Notes: generated by a model from the letters alone, not told the origin. A stretch of DNA of 64,000 bases from Williamsia sp. 1138 (GCF_002095435.2 NZ_MJEJ02000050.1:62001-126000), one strand, 5' to 3'. Shown: positions 51,851-61,227, counted from the first letter of the stretch. Numbers and translations are program-made.

Positions 51851-52771
51851 TCAGTAGTGGTACGTGTCCGACGGCGCGGGCATGTGGTCCGGGTCGTCGT
51901 ACTCCTCGTTGAACTCGATGCCGTAGGCACGGGCGAGGTCGAGGATCTTGGTGCCGCGGGCGATCCTGGGCAGGTCGGATCCGTTGCGGATCTGTCCACC
52001 GTCTTTTTCGTACTCGGTGAAGAACTCCAGCGCCCACGCGATCTCCTCGTGCGAGGGTGAGAGGCCCTCGTTCACGGCGGCACACTGATCCGGGGTGAGG
52101 CAGATCTTGCCCGTCATCCCGAACTCGGCGCTCACCGCCGTGGCTTCGCTCAGCTTGAGGGCCGACGAACCCACCGTCGGGCCGTCGATCGCGCTGGGCA
52201 GGTGTGCTGCCTTGGCGGCGATGGTGAACCGGGAGCGGGCGTAAGCGAGGGTCGCCGGCTGATCGCCGAAGCCGGTATCGCGGCGGAAGTCACCGATACC
52301 GAAGGCCAACCGAAACGTTCCCTTCGCGGAGGCGATTTCGCTGATCCGTTCGAGACCGCGTGCTGTCTCGACGAGGGCAACGATCGGCACCCCCGGAAGT
52401 CGCTTCGCCGTCTCGGTGACGTGGTCGACCGATTCGACCATCGCCAGCATCACACCGCCGAGTTTGACCTGACTCAGTGCCGTCAGATCGTCGGCCCACC
52501 ACTGCGTTCCGAATCCGTTGACACGCACCCAATCACGATTTCCCGCAGCGATCCAACGGACGACGTTGTCGCGGGCGAGAAGCTTGTCCTTGGGCGCGAC
52601 CGCGTCCTCGATGTCGAGGACCACGATATCTGCGCGCGAGTTCGCTGCGGCCTGAAAACGGTCGTACTGCAGTCCGTTGACTAGCAGCCAACTCCGCGCG
52701 AGCACCGGGTCGATTCGAGATCCGATGTCGTCAGGGTCGGGCGCGCTGACTGAATTCTGCGAAGGATTCAC
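51851..52771 (-). CDS. HpcH/HpaI aldolase / CitE-like lyase family protein
   Basis: A 306-residue TIM-barrel protein of the CitE/HpcH family. It has SWLLVNG near the start, the acidic metal site VVLDIEDAVAP, the Arg of RVNGF, and the catalytic Glu in ALVETARGL. CitE-like enzymes act on citryl-CoA, malyl-CoA or citramalyl-CoA. The C-terminus ends in a Tyr-rich EEYDDPDHMPAPSDTYHY. I chose GTG 52771; the longer frame to 52816 has no better ribosome-binding site. It is the only gene on its strand here, so its partners are unknown. Confidence 0.82.
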   Translation of the reverse strand: MNPSQNSVSAPDPDDIGSRIDPVLARSWLLVNGLQYDRFQAAANSRADIVVLDIEDAVAPKDKLLARDNVVRWIAAGNRDWVRVNGFGTQWWADDLTALSQVKLGGVMLAMVESVDHVTETAKRLPGVPIVALVETARGLERISEIASAKGTFRLAFGIGDFRRDTGFGDQPATLAYARSRFTIAAKAAHLPSAIDGPTVGSSALKLSEATAVSAEFGMTGKICLTPDQCAAVNEGLSPSHEEIAWALEFFTEYEKDGGQIRNGSDLPRIARGTKILDLARAYGIEFNEEYDDPDHMPAPSDTYHY

Positions 52772-52869
52772 AACAGGGCATGATCCTCTATCGACGTTCG
52801 CCGGGGCAAAGTGCATCGGTAAACGGACCGGAGTACTGTTTGGGGCGACTCGTTAGGAGAACAAACCAG

Positions 52870-53409
52870 ATGACCACTACACGTAGCCGCCCCACCCTCG
52901 ACGTCGGACTTCTCGCGCTTCGCGTGGGCGTCGGCGGCACCCTGTTCGCTCACGGCACCCAGAAACTCTTCGGCTGGTTCGGTGGCCACGGCCTCGACGC
53001 CACCGCCGGCGCCTTCGACGGCATGGGTTTCAAGCCCGCCAAGCCCTCTGCCGCCCTGGCCGGTATCAGTGAAGCCGGCGGCGCCCTTCTGGTCGCGGGC
53101 GCCGGAACACCGTTCGCGGCTGCAGGCGCCGTCGGTGCCATGGTGGGTGCCGCTTCGGTGCACAAACCGGCAGGGTTCTTCGCCACCTCAGGTGGCTACG
53201 AATACCCCGCGATTCTCGGACTCGCATCAGCTGCGCTTGCCCTGACCGGTCCGGGCAAGTACTCCGTCGATGCAGCCCTCGGCCATCGCTTCACCGGCAG
53301 CAAGGTGGCCGTGGGTGCGCTCGCCGCCGCAGGCGCAGGTGCCGGCTTCGTCGTCGCACGTCGCCAGAAGGCCGTTGCCGCAGCAGCAGCTGCCGCACCC
53401 GCCGAGTAG
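52870..53409 (+). CDS. DoxX-family membrane protein
   Basis: A 179-residue four-helix membrane protein of the DoxX/terpenoid-like type, starting at ATG 52870 with AGGAG upstream. The first helix region reads RVGVGGTLFAHGTQKLFGWF, followed by an Ala/Gly-rich middle and a cytoplasmic Ala-rich tail. DoxX proteins are thiosulfate:quinone or oxidative-stress-related subunits in other bacteria, and in mycobacteria occur with SodA and SseA. No such partner is adjacent here. It is divergent from the CitE-like gene and followed by a strong terminator-like stem. Confidence 0.82.
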   Translation: MTTTRSRPTLDVGLLALRVGVGGTLFAHGTQKLFGWFGGHGLDATAGAFDGMGFKPAKPSAALAGISEAGGALLVAGAGTPFAAAGAVGAMVGAASVHKPAGFFATSGGYEYPAILGLASAALALTGPGKYSVDAALGHRFTGSKVAVGALAAAGAGAGFVVARRQKAVAAAAAAAPAE

Positions 53410-53429
53410 GCACTCGCACTCTCCCAGAC

Positions 53430-53488
53430 ATCCGCTTCGCTTCCGGTGGCCCATCCAGTTCAATCCCGGCCACGGAAGCGGAGCGGAT
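53430..53488 (+). terminator. Long stem terminator after the DoxX gene
   Basis: Left arm 53430-53451 and right arm 53468-53488 pair over about 21 bp with one mismatch and one bulge (ATCCGCTTCGCTTCCGG with its near-complement). It lies 20 bp past the DoxX stop. No T-tract follows. Confidence 0.6.
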
Positions 53489-53761
53489 TGCGGTGTGTGA
53501 ACCGGTTGGGTGCCGCGTCGGAGTCAGTCCGGGAATCGACTGGCGAGGGCGCCCCCGGGGTGGGACTGTATTAGTTGCGCGACCTCAGCAGATTGATGGC
53601 GCGTAGGCCAGCCGCCCGCCAACCACGGCGTCCACCGGCGTGCCCACGACTGATTCAGTCGTCGTGTTACTGAATTGGAAACAAATCCGTCGTTATTGAG
53701 CGCCTACACTGGCGAAACCGTACGGTAAGCTAGTTGATCCCCTCACCGTCCGGAGACACCC
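53489..53761. other. Regulatory gap upstream of the APC permease, with a perfect 17-bp palindrome
   Basis: The 352-bp gap after DoxX holds the stem above and then no coding sequence that I can support. At 53646-53662 lies ACGACTGA-T-TCAGTCGT, a perfect palindrome with 8-bp arms, 99 bp before the permease start. TTGAGC (53696) followed 19 bp later by TACGGT could be a promoter. GTCCGGAG lies just before ATG 53762. Confidence 0.4.
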
Positions 53762-55270
53762 ATGGCCATTTCGGATCCGCCAGTTTTTGAAGTTCCCGAC
53801 AAAGGCCTGCGCTCAGGCTCCCTAGGACTCGTCGGCAACGTCGTCATCGGCCTCTCGGCCGTCGCACCGGCCTACAGCCTCGCCGCCACCCTCGGTTTCG
53901 TCGTCGCCGCCGTCCACGAAAAAGCCCCGGCGATGTTCATCCTCGCGTTCATCCCCATGCTCCTCATCGCCTTCGCATACCGCGAGCTAGGCGAGGACAC
54001 TCCCGACTGCGGCACCACGTTCACCTGGGGCACCAAGGCGTTCGGCCCCTGGATCGGCTGGATCGGCGGCTGGGGACTCGCCGTATCCGCCATCATCGTG
54101 CTCGCGAACGTCGCCGAGGTTGCCGGTGTCTACCTGCTGCGGTTCCTGCACCTGGACTCCTGGGCAGAGAACATCTGGATCAAGGTCGGCCTCGGTTGCA
54201 TCCTCATCGTGATGATGACCTGGGTCAGCATTCGCGGCATCCTGATCAGCGAACGCATGCAGAACGTGCTGATCGTCATCCAGTTCGGCGTACTGATCGT
54301 CGCCAGCGTCATCGCGCTGTTCAAGGTCGGCTTCGACAAGGCCGGCCCCCAGGCCATCAACCCGAGCCTGAGCTGGATCTGGCCGAGCGGGCTGAGCGCG
54401 TCGTCCATCGCTGAAGCGGTGATCCTGTGCATCTTCATCTACTGGGGTTGGGACGCCTGCCTCGCCGTCGGAGAAGAGACCAAGGATTCGGCCAAGACAC
54501 CCGGCCGTGCGGCGGTTCTCACGACACTGATCCTGGTCTGCACGTACGTACTCGTCGCCTACGCGATCCAGTCGTTCGCCGGATTCGGTGAAGAGGGAAT
54601 CGGTTTGAACAACCCCGACAATGCGAGCGACGTCCTGACCATCCTCGGAGATCCCGTGGCCGGCTCGATCATGGCCTCACTGCTCCTGTTGACCGTGTCC
54701 GTCTCGGCGCTCTCTTCGACGCAGTCGACCATCCTGCCCACGGCCCGCGGGACACTGTCCATGGCTGTGTACGGAGCCATCCCGAAGCGGTTCGCCAAGG
54801 TCCATCCGCGGTACATGACCCCGGCATTCGGCACGGCGGTCATGGGTGCATCGGCACTCATGTTCTACCTGGTGCTCTCGCTCGTCAGCGACGACACCCT
54901 GGCCGACTCGATCTCGTCACTGGGTCTGGCCGTCGCGTTCTACTACGGCATCACGGCCTACGCGTGCGTCTGGTACTTCCGCCGTTCACTGTTCGCATCG
55001 ACGCGAAACCTGTTCTTCCGCGGCATCTTCCCGCTGATCGGCGCCCTTGCCATGACGTGGGCGTTCGTCCAGAGCGCCATCGACATGTACGCGACCGACT
55101 ATGGGTCCACCTCGATCGCCGGCGTCGGCGGCGTGTTCATCATGGGTGTCGGCATGCTCGTCCTCGGTATCCCGCTGATGCTCCTGTGCTTCGCCTTCGG
55201 CCCCAAGGACTTCTGGAAGGGCAAGACTCTCAACGCCGATACCGAGGTCAAGGTGCCCGATGTCTACTGA
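53762..55270 (+). CDS. APC-family permease, amine/amino acid type
   Basis: A 502-residue membrane protein with 12 or more hydrophobic segments and the APC N-terminal block (GLVGNVVIGLSAVAPAYSLA). The GWIGGWGLAVSAIIVLANVA helix and the C-terminal helices are intact. Upstream a 17-bp palindrome may bind a regulator. It is 54 bp before a universal stress protein gene and just upstream of an amine oxidase, aldehyde dehydrogenase and aminotransferase, so it probably imports an amine such as putrescine. It is only distantly similar to the permease at 990. Confidence 0.87.
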   Translation: MAISDPPVFEVPDKGLRSGSLGLVGNVVIGLSAVAPAYSLAATLGFVVAAVHEKAPAMFILAFIPMLLIAFAYRELGEDTPDCGTTFTWGTKAFGPWIGWIGGWGLAVSAIIVLANVAEVAGVYLLRFLHLDSWAENIWIKVGLGCILIVMMTWVSIRGILISERMQNVLIVIQFGVLIVASVIALFKVGFDKAGPQAINPSLSWIWPSGLSASSIAEAVILCIFIYWGWDACLAVGEETKDSAKTPGRAAVLTTLILVCTYVLVAYAIQSFAGFGEEGIGLNNPDNASDVLTILGDPVAGSIMASLLLLTVSVSALSSTQSTILPTARGTLSMAVYGAIPKRFAKVHPRYMTPAFGTAVMGASALMFYLVLSLVSDDTLADSISSLGLAVAFYYGITAYACVWYFRRSLFASTRNLFFRGIFPLIGALAMTWAFVQSAIDMYATDYGSTSIAGVGGVFIMGVGMLVLGIPLMLLCFAFGPKDFWKGKTLNADTEVKVPDVY

Positions 55271-55324
55271 TTTCGCCCCGACACCTCTCACCACCAGGGC
55301 TGCGACGAAAGCGAGTACCACCTC

Positions 55325-56191
55325 ATGAGGCTGACCGTGGGTTATCTCTACACCGACACCGGCGACGACGGGGTGAACCTGGCCATCGCGATCGCGAAAG
55401 CGACGGGGGCCGCCATCGACCTGGTGTGTGTCGTCCGCGCAACCGAACCTGACGGCTCCCCTGGCCGGGCCGGATACGAGGCGGCACTGGTGAACAAGGC
55501 CGAACAATGGCTCGACGAGGTCGCCGCCGACATCCCGGACGGTATCGAGGTCGCACGGCACACCCCGGTCGCAGAATCGTTTCCCCAGTGCCTGATCGAC
55601 TTCGCTGTCTCGAGCAAGGCGGCCATGATCGTGGTGGGCGGCACCAGCGATGGCATCCTGGGCAAACACACCCTGGGCACCATCTCCTCTGCGCTCACCC
55701 ATGCCTCGCCGGTACCGGTCGCACTGGCGCCACGCGGCTACAGCCGCGTCGACATCCCGACCATCACCACGTTGACCGTCGCGGTACCGACCGCCGAGTC
55801 GAAGGACACGCCCCTTCCGTTCGCGCTTGCCCTCGCCGGCGAGGGCAAGCTCAATCTGCGTCTGCTGTCGCTGGTCTCGCATGATGATCTCTCCGGCGAC
55901 GACGAGGAATCCGCCGAGGTCAGGAGTCGTCATATCGCCGCAGCCGAGGCCAATCTCGCCGTGGCCGCGCAGAGCTGCGGTGGGACATCGGGTATCGAAT
56001 CGCTGGTCGCCGACGGCAACTCCCTCGAGGAAGCACTCGAGGAGCTGCGCTGGGGGCCGGGAGATGTCGTGGTGATCGGGTCAGGCCGGCTCGCTCCCCC
56101 ACGCCGCGCATTTCTCGGTTCCACCTCCGCGCGGATCCTCAAGAACACCGACGCCCCGATCATCGTCGTCCCCAAGGACTACAAGCCCTGA
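55325..56191 (+). CDS. Tandem universal stress protein (UspA)
   Basis: A 288-residue protein with two UspA domains, at about residues 1-135 and 150-285. Both end with nucleotide-binding-like loops: VVGGTSDGILGKHTLGTISS in the first, and VVIGSGRLAPPRRAFLGSTS in the second (G-2x-G-9x-G-S type). Tandem Usp proteins are common in actinobacteria and often sit beside permeases. It follows the permease gene by 54 bp and ends convergent with the amine oxidase gene. Function in stress or transport control is unproven. Confidence 0.85.
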   Translation: MRLTVGYLYTDTGDDGVNLAIAIAKATGAAIDLVCVVRATEPDGSPGRAGYEAALVNKAEQWLDEVAADIPDGIEVARHTPVAESFPQCLIDFAVSSKAAMIVVGGTSDGILGKHTLGTISSALTHASPVPVALAPRGYSRVDIPTITTLTVAVPTAESKDTPLPFALALAGEGKLNLRLLSLVSHDDLSGDDEESAEVRSRHIAAAEANLAVAAQSCGGTSGIESLVADGNSLEEALEELRWGPGDVVVIGSGRLAPPRRAFLGSTSARILKNTDAPIIVVPKDYKP

Positions 56192-56201
56192 CCCCCGACC
56201 C

Positions 56202-56266
56202 CCGATCTTGGTGGGTTCTGGCGACCTCGACCTGCGAAAACGCTCGCCGAAACCCACCAAGATCGG
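56202..56266. terminator. Perfect 16-bp stem between convergent genes, likely bidirectional terminator
   Basis: CCGATCTTGGTGGGTT at 56202-56217 pairs exactly with 56251-56266. The 33-nt loop contains a smaller stem (GGCGA with TCGCC). It lies between the Usp gene and the amine oxidase gene, which meet tail to tail. Confidence 0.7.
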
Positions 56267-56271
56267 AGGCG

Positions 56272-57729
56272 TCAGGAGTCGAAGCCGATACCTGCAGCGT
56301 CCATGGCCTTGAGCCAGAGGCCGCGTCTACCCTTGTTGCGGTCTGCGCGGGCGAACTGATGTCGGGTGACGGTGATGCCGAACCACCGCAGCGGCTCGGG
56401 CGGGAACGGAATGGGCTTGGACTGCACCATCTTCAGCCGGGTGCGCTCGGTGTCGAGGCCATCGACGAGATCGAGCGCTGTGCGCGCCCCGAAGTGCGAG
56501 GCGCCGACACCCAATCCGGTGAATCCGAGCACCGACACCACCTTGCCGCCCATGCTGACGTCCCAGAAGTTGTTGAACCGCGAGCACGTATCGATGATCC
56601 CGCCCCACGTGTGCGACGCCTTGATGCCCTCGAGTTGCGGAAACACCTGCAGCAGGTGCTCCGCGAGCAACCCGAACTCACTCGGGCGTTGCGCTCGGCG
56701 CGGGTCGGTGTCGCCGCCGTAGTGGTAGACGGCGTCCCATCCGCCGAACAGGATGCGATCGTCGGCCGTAAGGCGGAAGTAGTGGAAACGGTTGCCGGAG
56801 TCGGCGAGTCCCTGTCGACCCGACCAGCCGATGGACGCCAACTGTTTCTCGGTCAGCGGCTCGGTCATGAGCGCGTAGTCCCAGACGGGCACCATCAGGT
56901 ATCGAAGCTTGCGGCGCAGTGGTTTCGACGCCGCGGTCGCGATGACGACCTTCGCTGTGTCGACGCCGCCGTACCCGGTCGTCAGATGAACCCGGTCGCC
57001 GACGGACGCGATGGCCGTCACCTCGCTGTGCTCGTGCACACGCACCCCGAGTCGTTCCGCCGCCGCAGCCAGCCCCCAGGCGAGTTTCGCCGGGTCGATC
57101 ATCATCACGTCGGGGTCGTACACGGCGCCGTGGGCCATCGGGCTCGTGACATGCTTCGCGACTTCGTCGGCATCCAGCAGACGAAGCGGCTGATCGAAAC
57201 GCTTGCCTTGCGCGTAGGCCTCTTCGAGGTCGGGCACCTGCCAATCGAAGCTCGCCAGATCCAGTTCCCCGGTGTGCTCGACGTCGGCATCGATTCCGAG
57301 GCGGGTGATCGTCGACTCGATCTCCTCGAGCGTTGCCACGCCCATGCGTAGCAGTGTGGGGAGTTCGTCTGCGTAACGGTCGATCCCGTTCGACAGTCCG
57401 TGAGTCAGGCTCGCAGAACAGAATCCGCCATTGCGGCCCGACGCGCCTTCGGCGATGCGATCGCCCTCGAGCAACATCACCGAACGCGTCGGGTCGGCCT
57501 CGGCCGCCTGTACCGCGGTCCACAAACCGGTGAAGCCGCCGCCGACGACAACCAGGTCGGCACTCGCCTGGCCCGCCAACCGCGGTCTGGGCGCGGGGCG
57601 CTCCGACCGGTCGAGCCAATATGGTGCCGGCGTGGCGCCTGAGACCATCGCCGTGCCACGGGCGGTGGGCGCCTCCGCCCACGCATCGGATCTGTCTAAC
57701 GAGGCAGCGTGAAAATTGTTCGGTGCCAT
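56272..57729 (-). CDS. FAD-dependent amine oxidoreductase (DadA/PuuB-like)
   Basis: A 485-residue flavoprotein of the glycine/D-amino acid oxidase fold. It has VVVGGGFTGLWTAVQAAEAD near residue 60, followed by LLEGDRIAEGASGRNGGFC, and a C-terminal FTGLGVGASHFGARTALDL loop closing on FAD. The ARNGG-like GRNGG motif resembles gamma-glutamylputrescine oxidase. It starts at ATG 57729 (AGGAG upstream) and overlaps the aldehyde dehydrogenase by 34 bp. The pair would oxidise an amine to an aldehyde and then to an acid. Confidence 0.85.
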   Translation of the reverse strand: MAPNNFHAASLDRSDAWAEAPTARGTAMVSGATPAPYWLDRSERPAPRPRLAGQASADLVVVGGGFTGLWTAVQAAEADPTRSVMLLEGDRIAEGASGRNGGFCSASLTHGLSNGIDRYADELPTLLRMGVATLEEIESTITRLGIDADVEHTGELDLASFDWQVPDLEEAYAQGKRFDQPLRLLDADEVAKHVTSPMAHGAVYDPDVMMIDPAKLAWGLAAAAERLGVRVHEHSEVTAIASVGDRVHLTTGYGGVDTAKVVIATAASKPLRRKLRYLMVPVWDYALMTEPLTEKQLASIGWSGRQGLADSGNRFHYFRLTADDRILFGGWDAVYHYGGDTDPRRAQRPSEFGLLAEHLLQVFPQLEGIKASHTWGGIIDTCSRFNNFWDVSMGGKVVSVLGFTGLGVGASHFGARTALDLVDGLDTERTRLKMVQSKPIPFPPEPLRWFGITVTRHQFARADRNKGRRGLWLKAMDAAGIGFDS

Positions 57730-59186
57730 GGCTTGTGAGGAACTCCTGTGATGTCACTCATCACGTGTTTGATGGTGAGGTACTCGTCGAGCGAATAGGT
57801 GGACATGTCCTTGCCGAACCCGGATGCACCGACACCGCCGTGCGGCATCTCGCTGATGATCGGGATGTGATCGTTGATCCACACGCAGCCGGCGCGGATC
57901 TCTCGGCTCGCCCGCTGCGCCCGGTACAGATCCCTGGTCCAGGCCGAAGCGGCCAGGCCGTAAACGGTGTCGTTCGCCCGGCGCACGCCGTCGTCGTCGC
58001 CATCGAACGGGCTGACGGTGAGCACCGGACCGAAGATCTCGTCGCGATACACCTCGGCGTGCTCGGGCACGTCTGCCAGCAGGGTCGGTGTGTAGTAAGC
58101 ACCGGGACCGTCGGGCACAGAACCGCCCGTCACCACCCGGATACCCGCATCGCGGGCGCGATCTACCATTGCGGACACCTTGTCGCGGTGCGGAAAAGAG
58201 ATGAGCGGTCCCATGTCCGTGGCCGGATCGGTCGGGTCTCCCACGACAACCTTGCTCATCAACTCACCCACGCCGGCGACGAAGTCGTCGTAAAGGGGCC
58301 TGGCAACGATCGCCCTGGTCGCCGCCGTACAGTCCTGGCCGGAGTTGATCAGCGATCCGGCCACCGCGCCGTGGATCGCCGCCTCCAGATCAGCGTCGTC
58401 GAACACGAGAAACGGTGCTTTGCCACCCAATTCGAGCTGCACGCGAGTTCCGTTGACGGCCGCCTGGGACATCACCTGTCGGCCGACCCCGGTGGATCCG
58501 GTGAATGTCACGACGTCGACGCCGCGATGACCCGCGATCGCGGCGCCGACCTCGGCGCCGGTTCCGGTCAGCACGTTGAACACCCCGTCAGGCAGACCCG
58601 CTTCGGTCGCCAGACGGGCCAAGGTCAGCGTGGTCAGTGGTGTCAGCTCGGCGGGCTTGAGCACGACGCTGCAGCCGGCGGCCAAGGCAGGCATGACCTT
58701 CCACACCGCCATCTGCAGCGGATAGTTCCATGGCGTGATCGATCCGACGACCCCCACAGGTTCACGCCTGATGGACGAGGTGTGGTCGCCGGAGTACTCA
58801 GCGCTGGCCTTGCCCTCGAGATTGCGTGCCAGGCCTGCGAAGAACTCCGTGTTGTCGACACACCCCGGAACATCGAACTCGTTCGCCAGCCGGATCGGCT
58901 TGCCGGTCTGGGCCACCTCTTCGTCGGCCAGCTGCGCTGAGGAAGCGGCCATTCCCGCTGCAAGTCTTGCCAGGACCGCGCTGCGCTCGGCAGGGGTCGC
59001 ACCCGCCCACTCGCCCAGGGCCGCGCGGGCCGTGACCACCGCGGTGTCGACGTCCGCAGCGGTCGCGAGCGCCGTGGTCGCGACGACGCCTCCGGTGGCA
59101 GGGTTGATCACCTGATGGTCCGGACCGGTACCGACGTGGTCGCCGCCGCCGACCCATCCGGCGGCGAAGTTCGAGTGGTTGCTCAT
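57696..59186 (-). CDS. Aldehyde dehydrogenase, gamma-aminobutyraldehyde type
   Basis: A 496-residue NAD(P)-dependent aldehyde dehydrogenase. The NAD-binding FTGSTGVGRQVM, the catalytic Glu of LELGGKAPFLVF and the catalytic Cys of NSGQDCTAATR are all present. It lies upstream of the amine oxidase and opposite an AsnC regulator and aminotransferase, so gamma-aminobutyraldehyde or a related amino-aldehyde is the likely substrate. GAGGACAG precedes ATG 59186. The longer frame to 59375 lies in the divergent promoter region and is not coding. Confidence 0.9.
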   Translation of the reverse strand: MSNHSNFAAGWVGGGDHVGTGPDHQVINPATGGVVATTALATAADVDTAVVTARAALGEWAGATPAERSAVLARLAAGMAASSAQLADEEVAQTGKPIRLANEFDVPGCVDNTEFFAGLARNLEGKASAEYSGDHTSSIRREPVGVVGSITPWNYPLQMAVWKVMPALAAGCSVVLKPAELTPLTTLTLARLATEAGLPDGVFNVLTGTGAEVGAAIAGHRGVDVVTFTGSTGVGRQVMSQAAVNGTRVQLELGGKAPFLVFDDADLEAAIHGAVAGSLINSGQDCTAATRAIVARPLYDDFVAGVGELMSKVVVGDPTDPATDMGPLISFPHRDKVSAMVDRARDAGIRVVTGGSVPDGPGAYYTPTLLADVPEHAEVYRDEIFGPVLTVSPFDGDDDGVRRANDTVYGLAASAWTRDLYRAQRASREIRAGCVWINDHIPIISEMPHGGVGASGFGKDMSTYSLDEYLTIKHVMSDITGVPHKPWHRTIFTLPR

Positions 59187-59263
59187 ATCTGTCCTCGTGG
59201 GCTTCGTCGAACGGGTGGCTGTCATCGTCTGAACTGTCAGCCACAGTACCCAGGGACTGCGAA

Positions 59264-59327
59264 TTCCGCGAGCGAAACCGCCCAATGACGACCAAATCAT
59301 CTGTTTGTGTTGCGGAAATGTGCGGAA
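59264..59327. promoter_or_regulatory. Candidate AsnC/Lrp-type binding sites in the divergent region
   Basis: GCGGAA occurs at 59312-59317 and 59322-59327, exactly 10 bp apart in direct repeat (TGCGGAAATGTGCGGAATCC), with the inverted form TTCCGC at 59264-59269. One-turn spacing suits binding by the AsnC regulator encoded at 59387. Confidence 0.4.
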
Positions 59328-59386
59328 TCCGTAACGATGGCAGTGCAACGATCGAACCTGACTGCGCATCGACAAGAATCGGGGCC

Positions 59387-59851
59387 ATGACCGATCAGCA
59401 ACCGATAGTCCTTGACGACATCTCCAAGCAGATCATCGAGGAGCTGCAGGCCGACGGCCGACGCTCGTACGCCTCGGTGGGCAAGGCGGTGGGCCTGTCG
59501 GAAGCCGCGGTGCGCAACCGGGTTCAACGACTCAGCGATGCAGGCGTCATGCAGATCGTGGCGGTGACCGATCCGATGCAGGTGGGCTTCGCCCGCCAGG
59601 CAATGATCGGGATCCGCTGCACCGGCGACACCGGCGAATTGGCGGAAGCCCTCGCCCAAGTCAAGGAGATCGATTACGTGGTGCTCACGGCCGGCTCGTT
59701 CGACGTGGTGATCGAGGTGGTCTGTGAAAACGACGAGCACTTGCTCGAGGTGTTGAACAAGAAGGTTCGATCGCAGCCAGGAGTGACCGGAACCGAAACT
59801 CTGGTCTACCTGAAACTGGTCAAACAACAATACAATTGGGGAACCCGATGA
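59387..59851 (+). CDS. Lrp/AsnC-family transcriptional regulator
   Basis: A 154-residue regulator with an N-terminal helix-turn-helix (about residues 10-60, RRSYASVGKAVGLSEAAVRN) and a RAM/effector domain. It probably senses an amine or amino acid and controls the divergent aldehyde dehydrogenase operon and the aminotransferase it overlaps. Its stop overlaps the aminotransferase ATG by 4 bp. The start at ATG 59387 follows GGGGCC; longer in-frame starts to 59285 lack support. Confidence 0.9.
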   Translation: MTDQQPIVLDDISKQIIEELQADGRRSYASVGKAVGLSEAAVRNRVQRLSDAGVMQIVAVTDPMQVGFARQAMIGIRCTGDTGELAEALAQVKEIDYVVLTAGSFDVVIEVVCENDEHLLEVLNKKVRSQPGVTGTETLVYLKLVKQQYNWGTR

Positions 59852-61221
59852 CCGCTCTCGAATCCGAGACCACCAGCCTCGGCGCCCGCTCGGCGCGTCA
59901 CCTGTGGGGACACTTCTCGCGACACGGCGACCAGACCACACCGCCGGTGATCACCCGCGGCGAGGGCGCCAGGATCTTCGACGACCGCGGCCGCAGTTAC
60001 CTCGACGGGTTGTCGGGCCTGTTCGTCGTCCAGGCCGGTCACGGCCGCGACGAACTCGCCGAGGCCGCCGCCAAGCAGGCCAAAGAGCTCGCCTTCTTCC
60101 CCCTGTGGTCTTACGCGACGCCGCCCGCCATCGAACTCGCCGAACGTCTCGCGGCCTACGCACCCGGAGACCTGAACCGGGTCTTCTTCACCACCGGCGG
60201 TGGTGAGGCCGTCGAGAGTGCATGGAAGCTCGCCAAGCAGTACTTCAAGCTGACCGGCAAACCCGGCAAGCACAAGGTGATCTCGCGGTCGATCGCCTAC
60301 CACGGCACCCCGCAGGGCGCCCTCGCCATCACCGGGATCCCCGCACTGAAGGAGGCTTTCGAACCGCTGACACCGGGAGCCTTCCGCGTTCCCAACACGA
60401 ACATCTACCGCGCCACCGAATACGCCGACGACCCCAAGGCGTACGGACGCTGGGCGGCGGACCGGATCGCCGAGGCCATCGAGTTCGAAGGCCCCGACAC
60501 CGTGGCCGCCGTGTTCCTCGAGCCCGTCCAGAACGCCGGCGGCTGCTTCCCGCCGCCGCCCGGTTACTTCGAACGGGTACGCGAGATCTGCGACCAGTAC
60601 AACGTCCTGCTCGTCTCCGACGAGGTGATCTGTGCGTTCGGTCGGATCGGCTCGATGTTCGCATGCGACGACTTCGACTACATCCCCGACATCATCACCT
60701 GCGCCAAGGGCATGACCTCGGGCTATTCGCCGATCGGCGCGATGATCGCCTCCGACCGCCTGTTCGAGCCGTTCAACGACAACACCACTTCTTTCGCCCA
60801 CGGTTACACCTTCGGCGGGCACCCCGTGTCGGCTGCGGTGGCGCTGGCGAACCTCGACATCTTCGAACGCGAAGGACTGACCGGCCGGGTCAAGGAGCTC
60901 GCTCCGGACTTCCGCGCGACCCTGGAGCGACTGAACGATCTGCCGATCGTCGGGGACGTGCGCGGTGAAGGCTATTTCTACGGGATCGAACTGGTGAAGG
61001 ACAAGGCGACCAAGGAGACCTTCTCCCCCGACGAGTCCGAGCGGGTCCTACGCGGATTCCTCTCGACGGCACTGTTCGACGCGGGCCTCTATTGCCGCGC
61101 CGACGACCGCGGAGATCCCGTCGTACAGCTGGCTCCACCCCTCATCTGCGGCCAGGCCGAGTTCGACGAGATCGAGCAGATCCTGCGATCGGTCCTGACG
61201 GAGGCGTACACCAAGATCTGA
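59848..61221 (+). CDS. Class III aminotransferase (putrescine/omega-amino acid type)
   Basis: A 457-residue PLP-dependent omega-aminotransferase. It shows YLDGLSGLFVVQAGHGRDEL, the GGGEAVESAWKLA block, the DEVICAFGRIG Asp and the PLP lysine in ITCAKGMTSGYSP. The AsnC gene overlaps it by 4 bp. Putrescine-pyruvate, beta-alanine-pyruvate and GABA transaminases belong here; the neighbours favour an amine. The ATG at 59848 is preceded by GGGGAA; ATG 59836 is less likely. It ends 7 bp before a 21-bp tandem-repeat array. Confidence 0.9.
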   Translation: MTALESETTSLGARSARHLWGHFSRHGDQTTPPVITRGEGARIFDDRGRSYLDGLSGLFVVQAGHGRDELAEAAAKQAKELAFFPLWSYATPPAIELAERLAAYAPGDLNRVFFTTGGGEAVESAWKLAKQYFKLTGKPGKHKVISRSIAYHGTPQGALAITGIPALKEAFEPLTPGAFRVPNTNIYRATEYADDPKAYGRWAADRIAEAIEFEGPDTVAAVFLEPVQNAGGCFPPPPGYFERVREICDQYNVLLVSDEVICAFGRIGSMFACDDFDYIPDIITCAKGMTSGYSPIGAMIASDRLFEPFNDNTTSFAHGYTFGGHPVSAAVALANLDIFEREGLTGRVKELAPDFRATLERLNDLPIVGDVRGEGYFYGIELVKDKATKETFSPDESERVLRGFLSTALFDAGLYCRADDRGDPVVQLAPPLICGQAEFDEIEQILRSVLTEAYTKI

Positions 61222-61227
61222 CCCGGT

